Shown here in pieces: positions 1-5,865 of a stretch of DNA of 6,192 bases (position 1 is its first letter; each line of letters starts with the position of its first letter). The stretch covers positions 1 to 6,192 of the forward strand of contig DAOURC010000043.1 of the NCBI GenBank assembly GCA_030625285.1, read 5' to 3'. This DNA comes from Eubacteriales bacterium. Lineage in GTDB: Bacteria; Bacillota; Clostridia; Peptostreptococcales; Acidaminobacteraceae. The notes below the pieces were generated by a model. That model saw only the letters and a program-made list of their open reading frames with translations, did no database searches and was not told the DNA's origin. A program made the position numbers and the translations under genes.

Positions 1-309
1 AGCGCAGCTGACGTTCTTAAAAATGATATCAAAGATAAATATGATTTAGTCTTTATCGATGCTGCTAAAAGTCATTATAGAGAGTTTTTTGAGCTTTCAC
101 TCGAGCATTTAAATGAAGGCGGCATCATCGTTTCCGACAATGTGCTTTTTAAAGGAAGAATCGTTAACGATCTATACGTTGAAAAAAGAAATAGAACTAT
201 TACAAGAAACATGCGAAATTATTTGGATTTTATAAATCGAAGTCCATATTTCACAACTATTCTTCCTATTGGAGATGGATTGTCAATTACTATGATCGAG
301 GAGAAATAA
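1..309 (+). CDS. trmR: tRNA 5-hydroxyuridine O-methyltransferase (TrmR/YrrM-like), C-terminal part
   Basis: This is the last 102 codons of a class I SAM-dependent O-methyltransferase; the N-terminal half with the SAM-binding glycine loop lies before the window. The visible part has the family's metal-site motifs: FIDAAK (fragment residues 18-23) and SDNVL (45-49), where D20, D46 and N47 are the expected divalent-metal ligands. The C-terminal ILPIGDGL stretch (87-94) closes the fold. In Bacillus subtilis the equivalent gene (yrrM, now trmR) methylates 5-hydroxyuridine at tRNA wobble position 34 to 5-methoxyuridine. That function is inferred here from family resemblance and from the next gene, trhP, which makes the 5-hydroxyuridine substrate. 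The stop is a tandem TAA TAA, only a few bases before trhP, so the two are almost certainly cotranscribed. A small-molecule O-methyltransferase of the same family is the alternative, but the context makes it unlikely. Confidence 0.88.
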   Translation, partial: SAADVLKNDIKDKYDLVFIDAAKSHYREFFELSLEHLNEGGIIVSDNVLFKGRIVNDLYVEKRNRTITRNMRNYLDFINRSPYFTTILPIGDGLSITMIEEK

Positions 310-314
310 TAATT

Positions 315-1556
315 ATGAATGATAGAGTAGAACTTTTAGCGCCTGCCGGAGACTTGGAAAAACTTAAATATGCAATTATTTACGGTGCTGATGCTGTTTA
401 TCTAGGTGGCCAAACATTCGGACTGCGGGCGGCTTCGAAAAACTTTACTATAGATGAAATGAAAGAGGGAATCAAGTTCGCCCATGAAAGAAATGCAAGG
501 GTTTATTTGACTTTGAATATTATCCCGCACAACGATGATATCGATGAATTGAAATCGTATCTGGAGTTATTGAGAGATGTACCATTTGATGCCGTTATAT
601 TGTCAGATCCAGGTACTTTGATGTATGTAAAAGAATATCTGCCTGAAATGGAAATCCATCTAAGTACACAGGCAAACAATACCAATTATATGAGTTCAAG
701 ATTCTGGGCATCTCAAGGAGTCAGTAGAATTGTATTGGCAAGAGAAATGTCTCTAGTTGAAATAAAAGAAATTTTTGAGAAAACTTCAGATTTAAATTTG
801 GAATATGAAGTTTTTGTCCATGGCGCCATGTGCATTTCTTATTCTGGAAGATGTTTGTTATCAAATTATATGTCTTCAAGGGATGCAAATAAAGGTGACT
901 GTTCTCAGTCGTGCAGATGGAAATACCACCTGGTGGAAGAAAAAAGACCTGGAGAATATTACCCGGTGTTTGAAGATGAAAAAGGTTCTTATTTCTTTAA
1001 TTCCAAAGATTTGTGCATGATAAATGATATCAATCACGTAATTGAAAGTGGAGTTAAAAGTATAAAAATCGAAGGTAGAAACAAAAGTATTTATTATGTC
1101 GCTAATATAGTCAGGGCATACAAGATGGCTGTAGACCATTATTATAACAATCAAGATTTCAATATCGACGAATCTTGGCTGAAAGAAATAAAAAAAGCGA
1201 GCCACAGAAAATTCACAACTGGTTTTTATTTTAAAAAACCTGATGAACACGACCAATTATATGAGTCTAGTTCATATGTCAGGGAATATGATTTTATAGG
1301 AATCGTTCTCGATTATGATGAAGAAACCAAGATGGCTACAATTGAGCAAAGAAATAAATTCAGCGTAGGAGATAAAATTGAAATCATGGGCCCTGATTAT
1401 TTCATGAGTGAGATTTCAATTGAAGAAATCATTAACGATAAGGGTATAACTGTAGAAAACGCACCACATGCCCGCCAAATTGTAAAAGTTAAATCTGAAA
1501 TAGTCTTGAAACCGTATTATTTACTAAGAAAGCTTAAGGGGGGGCAAAATGAATAG
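315..1556 (+). CDS. trhP: U32-family tRNA U34 hydroxylase TrhP (YrrO-like)
   Basis: This 413-residue protein belongs to the peptidase U32 family. The U32 signature is at residues 165-183 (EVFVHG, then C173 and C180). Further cysteines C196, C200 and C234 follow, and a subset of these is expected to hold an iron-sulfur cluster. The N-terminal half (residues 5-260) looks like a TIM-barrel with [13 protein letters not shown] and STQANNTN blocks; residues about 325-405 form the small C-terminal U32 domain. Members once called collagenase-like proteases are now known in E. coli and B. subtilis to hydroxylate U34 of tRNA to 5-hydroxyuridine using prephenate. B. subtilis has two tandem paralogues, yrrN and yrrO; here one full-length protein directly follows trmR, so the shorter YrrN partner is absent at this locus. 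The start has a GAGGAG site at 298-303. The 3' end overlaps udk by 8 bases. Function is inferred from family and context. Confidence 0.9.
   Translation: MNDRVELLAPAGDLEKLKYAIIYGADAVYLGGQTFGLRAASKNFTIDEMKEGIKFAHERNARVYLTLNIIPHNDDIDELKSYLELLRDVPFDAVILSDPGTLMYVKEYLPEMEIHLSTQANNTNYMSSRFWASQGVSRIVLAREMSLVEIKEIFEKTSDLNLEYEVFVHGAMCISYSGRCLLSNYMSSRDANKGDCSQSCRWKYHLVEEKRPGEYYPVFEDEKGSYFFNSKDLCMINDINHVIESGVKSIKIEGRNKSIYYVANIVRAYKMAVDHYYNNQDFNIDESWLKEIKKASHRKFTTGFYFKKPDEHDQLYESSSYVREYDFIGIVLDYDEETKMATIEQRNKFSVGDKIEIMGPDYFMSEISIEEIINDKGITVENAPHARQIVKVKSEIVLKPYYLLRKLKGGQNE
1536..1544 (+). promoter_or_regulatory. Ribosome binding site of udk inside trhP
   Basis: AAGGGGGGG lies four bases before the udk ATG and within the last codons of trhP. 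It fixes the udk start at 1549 and produces the 8-base overlap, which suggests translational coupling of the two genes. Confidence 0.7.
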
Positions 1557-2178
1557 ACCGATATTGATAGGTATTGCAGGTGGAACCGGAAGTGGTAAAA
1601 CGACAGTTGCTAAAGCGATTTTTAATTCTTTACCAAAAAATAATATTTCTATCATTGCTCAGGATTCATATTATAAAGAACAAACCAATATGAGTATAGA
1701 AGAGCGTGTGAAAACCAACTATGATCACCCGTTAGCCTTTGATAATAAATTATTAAAAGATCACCTTTTACAATTACTCGATAAAAAATCGATTGAAATG
1801 CCTGTTTATAATTTTTCAATTCATAACAGATCCCATAAAACAATAACTGTTTACCCAAGGGATATAATTGTTCTTGAAGGAATCATGATTTTAGAAGACA
1901 AAGCATTAAGGGATATCATGGATATCAAGCTCTTTGTCGACACTGATTCTGATGTCAGGGTTATCAGAAGGATTGTCAGGGATATCAACGAAAGAGGTAG
2001 AACCTTGGAATCGGTTATTGCTCAGTATTTAAAAACAGTGAAACCGGCACACGAACAATTTATTGAACCGAGTAAAAAATTTGCCGACATTATAATTCCG
2101 GAAGGTGGATATAATAAGGTGGCGATTGATATAATGGTAGCTAAAGTCAAATCGATAATAGAAGAAAAAATGGAATAA
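1549..2178 (+). CDS. udk: Uridine kinase (uridine/cytidine kinase)
   Basis: Udk phosphorylates uridine and cytidine to UMP and CMP with ATP or GTP in the pyrimidine salvage pathway, in the cytoplasm. The 209-residue length matches the family (about 210). The P-loop GGTGSGKTT is at residues 11-19. The catalytic-type aspartate is D39 in AQDSYYK, the nucleoside-site HPLAFD block is at 60-65, and MPVYNF is at 84-89. The Walker B-like VLEGI is at 108-112 and the arginine-rich lid [13 protein letters not shown] at 140-152. The order trmR-trhP-udk is the same as yrrM-yrrN/O-udk in B. subtilis, which supports both the identity and a conserved operon. The strong purine-rich site at 1536-1544 supports the ATG at 1549. 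Confidence 0.95.
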   Translation: MNRPILIGIAGGTGSGKTTVAKAIFNSLPKNNISIIAQDSYYKEQTNMSIEERVKTNYDHPLAFDNKLLKDHLLQLLDKKSIEMPVYNFSIHNRSHKTITVYPRDIIVLEGIMILEDKALRDIMDIKLFVDTDSDVRVIRRIVRDINERGRTLESVIAQYLKTVKPAHEQFIEPSKKFADIIIPEGGYNKVAIDIMVAKVKSIIEEKME

Positions 2179-2191
2179 AAGGAGATCAACC

Positions 2192-3028
2192 ATGAATAGC
2201 CAAACGAATTTATTTGGTCTTATAGGACATCCCGTTCACCATTCTTTATCACCTGAATTTCAAAACAAATTATTGAATCTATTTGATATCAATGCAGCTT
2301 ATTTAGCGTTCGATATAGAAAAGGATCAATTTGAAAATATAAAAACAACAATGAAGACATTGAATATCAAAGGACTGAATGTTACCGTTCCATATAAAGA
2401 AAGTATAATTCCTTTCTTGGATAAAATCGATGATAGCGCGAAAAGAATCGGCGCTGTAAATACTATAGAAAATATTAATGGACAATTGATAGGATACAAC
2501 ACCGATGTTCTAGGATTCGTTAAAATGTTGAAAGAATTAGATGTTGATTTAGACAGACACAAGGTAGTGGTTCTTGGAGCTGGTGGAGCTGCCAAGGCAA
2601 TCGTGTTTGCATTGGAAAAATTAGGTGTTGTCGATATAATGCTCTATAATAGAACTATCGAAAACGCCGATAGATTATTGGAGAATTTTAATTTTGATAC
2701 TAAGCAGACATTATCCCTTCAAGACTTTCAGATTGAAAATGATATGCTTATAATCAATACAACATCCATAGGCTTAAATGAGAGCGAGAGCCCTGTTGCT
2801 ATAAATAAAAATGTTATAAACACAGTATTGATCGATATTATTTATAATCCATTTGAAACAAAATTGATTAAAGATGCCAAAGATCATGGTATATATGCAG
2901 TAAATGGATTGCCGATGCTTATTTATCAAGGTATAGAGTCATTCGTGATTTGGCACAAAGAAATTTCAAATCCTTTTTATTATTACGACAATTTGTATGA
3001 CGACATTTTGAGAAAGTTGGTAGATTAA
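2192..3028 (+). CDS. aroE: Shikimate dehydrogenase (NADP+)
   Basis: AroE reduces 3-dehydroshikimate to shikimate with NADPH, the fourth step of the shikimate pathway. The 278-residue length is typical. The shikimate-binding SLS motif is at residues 18-20, and the catalytic lysine is K69 in NVTVPYK. N90 in GAVNT and the catalytic aspartate D105 in GYNTD follow. The NADP-binding loop GAGGA is at 129-133, and NRT at 153-155 fits NADP preference. YNP (218-220), GLPM (239-242) and Q246 complete the substrate site. The divergent quinate/shikimate dehydrogenase YdiB is less likely, because aroK and aroQ follow immediately. An AGGAG site at 2180-2184, overlapping the end of udk by position only, lies seven bases before the ATG. 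The 13-base gap after udk suggests one operon. Confidence 0.95.
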   Translation: MNSQTNLFGLIGHPVHHSLSPEFQNKLLNLFDINAAYLAFDIEKDQFENIKTTMKTLNIKGLNVTVPYKESIIPFLDKIDDSAKRIGAVNTIENINGQLIGYNTDVLGFVKMLKELDVDLDRHKVVVLGAGGAAKAIVFALEKLGVVDIMLYNRTIENADRLLENFNFDTKQTLSLQDFQIENDMLIINTTSIGLNESESPVAINKNVINTVLIDIIYNPFETKLIKDAKDHGIYAVNGLPMLIYQGIESFVIWHKEISNPFYYYDNLYDDILRKLVD

Positions 3029-3029
3029 A

Positions 3030-3530
3030 TTGAAAAACATTGTATTTATAGGGATGATGGGTAGTGGAAAATCGACCATAGCAAAGGAAATATCAAAAAA
3101 ACTTAATGCTGACTATTATGATACTGATCAAATGATTGAAAATAGAGAAGGTAAAACCATATCTGAAATATTTGAATTATATGGAGAGAATTATTTTCGC
3201 AAATTAGAAGAAGATTTAGTGAAAGAAGTTTCAAAATGCGAGAATTCGATAATTTCTACTGGCGGCGGCATTGTTTTAAATCCAGATAACATCTCCTTAT
3301 TAAAGAAGAACGGACTGATTATTTATTTGAAAAACACAGTCGACGATTTAGTGAGCAGACTTAAAGAAGAATCCAACAATCGACCATTAATAATAAAAAA
3401 TGACTTGCATACAAAAATTGATGAAATATTGAAACAGCGTGAAAATCTATATAAGAACAATGCTGATTTCATTATTGAGAATAAAAGAGTTGAAACTACA
3501 ATAGAAAAGATATTTAATTTTATTCGTTAG
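3030..3530 (+). CDS. aroK: Shikimate kinase, TTG start
   Basis: AroK phosphorylates shikimate at the 3-hydroxyl with ATP, the fifth step of the shikimate pathway. The 166-residue length is normal. The Walker A motif GMMGSGKST is at residues 8-16. The shikimate-binding DTD is at 31-33 with D33 as the key acid, R57 is in FRKLE, the GGG loop is at 78-80, R118 is in the lid (NNRPL), and R137 is in KQRENLY. The start is TTG at 3030, one base after the aroE stop. The next ATG codons are residues 9 and 10, inside the P-loop, so starting there would remove the first beta strand and part of the ATP site; TTG is therefore preferred. The ribosome binding site is weak (GAGAAAG at 3010-3016), so translation probably depends on coupling to aroE. 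Confidence 0.94.
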   Translation: MKNIVFIGMMGSGKSTIAKEISKKLNADYYDTDQMIENREGKTISEIFELYGENYFRKLEEDLVKEVSKCENSIISTGGGIVLNPDNISLLKKNGLIIYLKNTVDDLVSRLKEESNNRPLIIKNDLHTKIDEILKQRENLYKNNADFIIENKRVETTIEKIFNFIR

Positions 3531-3544
3531 CGGGTGGTAAACAA

Positions 3545-3973
3545 ATGAAAATATTAATAATCAATGGACCTAATTTAAATATGTTAGGGGAAAGAGAAGC
3601 AAATATTTATGGTAAGAACACTTACGGAGATCTATGTGCTCGATTAAATGATTTCTCAAATGAAAAAAATATTGAAATTGAAATTTTTCAAAGTGCCATC
3701 GAGGGTGAAATCGTCAATAAAATCCATCAATATCGAAATTATGATGGATTGGTTATCAACCCAGCTGCATATAGTCACTATTCAATAGCGATTTATGATG
3801 CTTTATTGATAGCTAAAATCCCTAAAATCGAAGTTCATATCAGCAATGTTCATAATAGGGATGATTTCAGAAAAAATTTAATTACAGCACAAGCGGTTGA
3901 TGGAATTATTTCAGGTCTAGGATTTAAAGGTTATGAACTGGCTTTGGAATATATTATAGCCACAACTGCATAA
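3545..3973 (+). CDS. aroQ: Type II 3-dehydroquinate dehydratase
   Basis: AroQ dehydrates 3-dehydroquinate to 3-dehydroshikimate (step three of the shikimate pathway), so with aroE and aroK the window encodes steps 3, 4 and 5. The 142-residue length fits the small dodecameric type II enzymes. The N-terminal NGPNLNMLGERE is at residues 7-18, with R17 and the catalytic tyrosine Y22 in IYG. The INPAAYSHYS block (71-80) carries N72 and the catalytic histidine H78; E96 and H98 lie in IEVHIS, and R105 and R109 follow. Two family blocks are altered: the usual QSNHEG reads QSAIEG (49-54), and the usual AIRDA reads AIYDA (82-86). Catalytic residues remain, so activity is still expected. A GGTGG site at 3533-3537 precedes the ATG. 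The aroQ-efp neighbourhood resembles B. subtilis yqhS-yqhT-efp without the peptidase yqhT. Confidence 0.93.
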   Translation: MKILIINGPNLNMLGEREANIYGKNTYGDLCARLNDFSNEKNIEIEIFQSAIEGEIVNKIHQYRNYDGLVINPAAYSHYSIAIYDALLIAKIPKIEVHISNVHNRDDFRKNLITAQAVDGIISGLGFKGYELALEYIIATTA

Positions 3974-3977
3974 TATG

Positions 3978-3986
3978 TGGTAAAAT
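3978..3986 (+). promoter_or_regulatory. Candidate extended -10 promoter upstream of efp
   Basis: TGGTAAAAT matches an extended -10 element (TGn followed by TAAAAT) in the 55-base gap between aroQ and efp. There is no convincing -35 hexamer at 16-18 base spacing, which extended -10 promoters can tolerate. It would give a leader of roughly 35 bases and allow efp expression apart from the aro genes. AT-rich sequence produces such matches by chance, so confidence is modest. Confidence 0.4.
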
Positions 3987-4028
3987 AATGAGTGTATTTA
4001 AACAGAACTATAGACGGAGGTAAAACAT

Positions 4029-4586
4029 ATGATTTCAGCTGGTGATTTTAGAAAGGGTGTAACATTTCAAATTAACAACAGACCGTGTGTTGTTGTTGAT
4101 TTTCAACATGTTAAACCAGGCAAGGGCGCGGCTTTTGTTAGAACGAAATATAAGGATATGATTACTGGAGCAATTCGCGAGGAAGCATTTAATCCTTCAG
4201 AGAAGTTTCCAAAAGCTCATATTGAAACTAAAACAATGCAATACCTATAAAATGATAGTGAACTTTAGTATTTTATGGACAACGAAACATACGAACAAAT
4301 TCCTGTTTCTTATGAATTGATTAAAGATGCGATTAAATTTTTAAAAGAGAACGACAATGCTACACTTAAGTTTTATCAAGGAAGTTGTTTTATTGTCGAA
4401 GCTCCGACATTTGTAGAATTGATTGTTGTCGAAGCCGAACCGAGTGTTAAAGGCGATACAGCATCTAACGTGACAAAAAAAGTCAAGGTTGAAACCGGTG
4501 CAGAATTTAACGTACCTCTTTTCATAGAAGAAGGTACTGTTATAAGAATTGATACACGAACAGGAGAATACTTGTCAAGAGTATAA
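4029..4586 (+). pseudogene. efp: Elongation factor P gene interrupted by two in-frame stop codons
   Basis: Read through, this frame is 186 codons, giving exactly the canonical 185-residue EF-P, the factor that rescues ribosomes stalled at polyproline. Domain I (residues 1 to about 65) is intact, including VKPGKGAA with K32, the tip lysine that is modified in several bacteria. Residue 74 is TAA (4248-4250) and residue 80 is TAG (4266-4268), at the entry to the first OB domain. The frame then continues without a shift from [10 protein letters not shown] through the EF-P signature region ([13 protein letters not shown]) to the C-terminal [10 protein letters not shown]. Related EF-Ps have tyrosine at both broken positions (MQYLY and LYYFMD blocks). 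A good GGAGG site (4016-4020) precedes the ATG. As written it yields a 73-residue domain I peptide. A possible restart at ATG 4275 (103 residues, domains II-III) has no visible ribosome binding site. Family identity is certain; whether it is a pseudogene, suppressed, or a sequence error is open. Confidence 0.85.
4247..4276 (+). repeat. AT-rich inverted repeat spanning the two efp stops
   Basis: ATAAAAT (4247-4253) and ATTTTAT (4270-4276) are perfect inverted complements, 16 bases apart, and could extend outward by a G-U and a C-G pair (4245-4246 with 4277-4278). The TAA stop lies in the left arm, the TAG stop in the spacer next to the right arm, and the possible restart ATG 4275 begins in the right arm. 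It is weak and could be chance in AT-rich coding sequence. Confidence 0.3.
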
Positions 4587-4601
4587 AAGGAGGAAACAAT
4601 A

Positions 4602-5000
4602 ATGAGTTATTTAATGGAAAGAGTTTCATATCTTAAAGGATTAACTGATGGTCTTGAATTTGACAATTCAACAAAAGAAGCTAAAGTTTTGCTAGAAATG
4701 GTTAGCATCTTATCAGATTTTGCTGAGGCAATTGAAGATTTAGATGATGAAGTTGGAGAATTAGATGAATATCTAGATGCAGTCGATGAAGATCTAGACG
4801 ATCTTGAAGATTTTGTCTACGAAGAAGAAGAATTTGAATTCGATGAAGTAGAGTGCCCTTATTGTGGCGAAATATTGAATATTGATTCTGATTTCTTTGA
4901 AGATGGAGAATGCGAAAAAGAATTAGTTTGTCCAAAGTGTAATGAAGTATTTATTTTAGACAACGATGAATGTGATGAAAGCGAAGAAATTATTGAATAA
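4602..5000 (+). CDS. Acidic zinc-ribbon protein of unknown function (CD1247 N-terminal domain type)
   Basis: This 132-residue protein resembles the clostridial family named after C. difficile CD1247, whose function is unknown. Residues 1-42 form a predicted helical N-terminal domain (SYLMERVSYLKGLTDGL is the recognisable start). Residues 43-84 are an extremely acidic, likely helical linker; in the whole protein 49 of 132 residues are Asp or Glu. Residues 85-118 look like a zinc ribbon, with CPYC (C85, C88) and CPKC (C110, C113) knuckles, plus extra cysteines C104 and C124. There is no signal peptide or membrane segment, so it is probably cytoplasmic. The start has an AAAGGAGG site just before ATG 4602, and the gene sits 15 bases after efp. 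From memory, such genes are often found beside efp in Clostridia, suggesting a translation or transcription role, but this is inference only. The stop codon lies inside the terminator stem. Confidence 0.8.
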   Translation: MSYLMERVSYLKGLTDGLEFDNSTKEAKVLLEMVSILSDFAEAIEDLDDEVGELDEYLDAVDEDLDDLEDFVYEEEEFEFDEVECPYCGEILNIDSDFFEDGECEKELVCPKCNEVFILDNDECDESEEIIE

Positions 5001-5020
5001 CCCGTTTTACGGGTTATTTT
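4996..5020 (+). terminator. Intrinsic terminator ending the efp-side transcription unit
   Basis: AATAACCCG (4996-5004) pairs perfectly with CGGGTTATT (5010-5018) around a five-base TTTTA loop, and the 3' arm runs into a short T tract (TTTT at 5017-5020). The 5' arm includes the TAA stop of the preceding gene. It closes the long unit that starts upstream of the window. Confidence 0.85.
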
Positions 5021-5021
5021 A

Positions 5022-5050
5022 TTGTGATTTACTCAATAATTTAGTATAAT
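5022..5050 (+). promoter_or_regulatory. Sigma-A-type promoter for the Asp23-nusB unit
   Basis: TTGTGA (5022-5027) and a perfect TATAAT (5045-5050) are separated by 17 bases, the optimal spacing. They sit directly after the terminator and 22 bases before the next start codon, so the untranslated leader would be very short (about 15 bases). Confidence 0.8.
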
Positions 5051-5072
5051 TTAATTAATTGGGGGCGATGTA

Positions 5073-5435
5073 ATGTCTGAAGAAAATAATAATATAGTTA
5101 ATAATATGGGTGAAGTCAATATATCTAATGAAGTAATTGAAATCATTGTGGATATTTCGACAAAAGAGATTAAAGGCGTTAAAGGGCTATATGGCAACAT
5201 TACCGATGATATAGCAGGTATTTTTTCAAAAAAGGGACATACTAAGGGTATTATAGTTGAAATTGTTGATGAAAAAGCAATTATCAATTTAAATATCATT
5301 GTTGATTTCGGTGTGAAAATTCCTGAAATCGCATGGCAAGTTCAAGAAAACGTAAAAACTGCAATTGAATCGATGACTGATATCAAAGTTGAAACAATCA
5401 ATGTCAATATCGCAGGTATAAATTTTGTCAAATAA
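5073..5435 (+). CDS. Asp23/Gls24 family protein (YqhY-like)
   Basis: This 120-residue protein has the whole Asp23/Gls24 (DUF322) fold. The GEVNISNEVIEIIV block is at residues 13-26, then KEIKGVKGLYG (31-41), TKGIIVEIV (57-65), DFGVKIPEIAWQVQENVKTAIESMT (78-102), and a final VETINVNIAGI (106-116). It has no signal peptide or membrane segment. Members include the staphylococcal alkaline-shock protein Asp23 and B. subtilis YqhY. The position immediately before nusB matches yqhY, whose loss has been connected with fatty-acid (acetyl-CoA carboxylase) control, but here accB and accC are not adjacent, so that role is only a guess. A GGGGG ribosome binding site is at 5061-5065. An upstream ATG at 5068 is followed directly by TAA and is not a real start. 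It is first in a new transcription unit, driven by the promoter at 5022-5050. Confidence 0.9.
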   Translation: MSEENNNIVNNMGEVNISNEVIEIIVDISTKEIKGVKGLYGNITDDIAGIFSKKGHTKGIIVEIVDEKAIINLNIIVDFGVKIPEIAWQVQENVKTAIESMTDIKVETINVNIAGINFVK

Positions 5436-5448
5436 GTAGATAGGCTAT

Positions 5449-5460
5449 ATGAGGTGTAAA
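5449..5460 (+). other. Alternative N-terminal extension of nusB, not favoured
   Basis: An in-frame ATG at 5449 would add four residues (MRCK). It overlaps the GAGGTG site that serves the ATG at 5461 and lacks its own ribosome binding site, so it is more likely leader sequence. Confidence 0.6.
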
Positions 5461-5865
5461 ATGAGCAGAATTAAAACAAGAGAATTAGTAATGATAGAGC
5501 TTTATCAGATGGATATTCATAATGATTATATTTTTTATCCATCTATAGAGAAAAAAATCGCGTTGAAAATCCACGATGGCAGAGAAATAAAATATGCCAT
5601 GCAAATTTTCAAGCAGTTTACAAACAACAAAGAAAAAATAGATGAATTAATTGTTGAATTTAGTGAGAATTGGACAATAGACCGTATTGGCAAGATTGAT
5701 TTGGCAATCATTAGATTGTCGATTACAGAAATGTTCTTTTCAAAGTCTGTACCTGAATCGATATCAGTCAATGAAGCTATTAATCTATCTAAAAAATTCA
5801 GTGATGAAGATTCATATAAATTTATAAATGGGCTTTTAGGAAAAATCATCAGGAGCGGGCAATGA
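5461..5865 (+). CDS. nusB: Transcription antitermination factor NusB
   Basis: NusB binds the boxA RNA with NusE (ribosomal protein S10) and supports antitermination of rRNA operons. The protein is all-helical and 134 residues from the chosen start, in the family range. Visible family features are the N-terminal basic segment SRIKTRELVMIELYQMD (residues 2-18), the NWTIDRIGKIDLAIIRLSITEM core (70-91), the ISVNEAINLSKKFS block (101-114) and KFINGLLGKI (120-129). I chose ATG 5461 over the in-frame ATG 5449 because GAGGTG at 5451-5456 is a good ribosome binding site for 5461, because the sequence before 5449 has none, and because family members begin close to this basic segment. It follows the Asp23 gene by 25 bases and its TGA overlaps the next gene's ATG (ATGA). 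NusB beside an Asp23 protein recalls the yqhY-nusB order of B. subtilis. Confidence 0.93.
   Translation: MSRIKTRELVMIELYQMDIHNDYIFYPSIEKKIALKIHDGREIKYAMQIFKQFTNNKEKIDELIVEFSENWTIDRIGKIDLAIIRLSITEMFFSKSVPESISVNEAINLSKKFSDEDSYKFINGLLGKIIRSGQ

Noticed and set aside
805..1020. Plus-strand 71-residue frame inside trhP
   Set aside because: It overlaps the U32 signature and cysteine region of trhP in another frame and has no recognisable protein features.
876..1256. Antisense 126-residue open frame within trhP, and other minus-strand open frames across the window
   Set aside because: They lie opposite strongly recognised genes, resemble no known family, lack ribosome binding sites I could see, and are common in AT-rich sequence.
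3974..4028. Riboswitch or leader regulator before efp
   Set aside because: The gap is only 55 bases and has no stem-loop or known aptamer pattern; it is long enough only for a promoter and ribosome binding site.
4240..4280. Programmed frameshift in efp
   Set aside because: The two halves are in the same frame with the correct number of codons between them, so only the stop codons need explaining, not a shift.
4275..4586. Independent small gene encoding a 103-residue protein
   Set aside because: It is in the same frame as the upstream EF-P domain I, together they give exactly 185 residues, and ATG 4275 has no ribosome binding site; it is the second part of efp.
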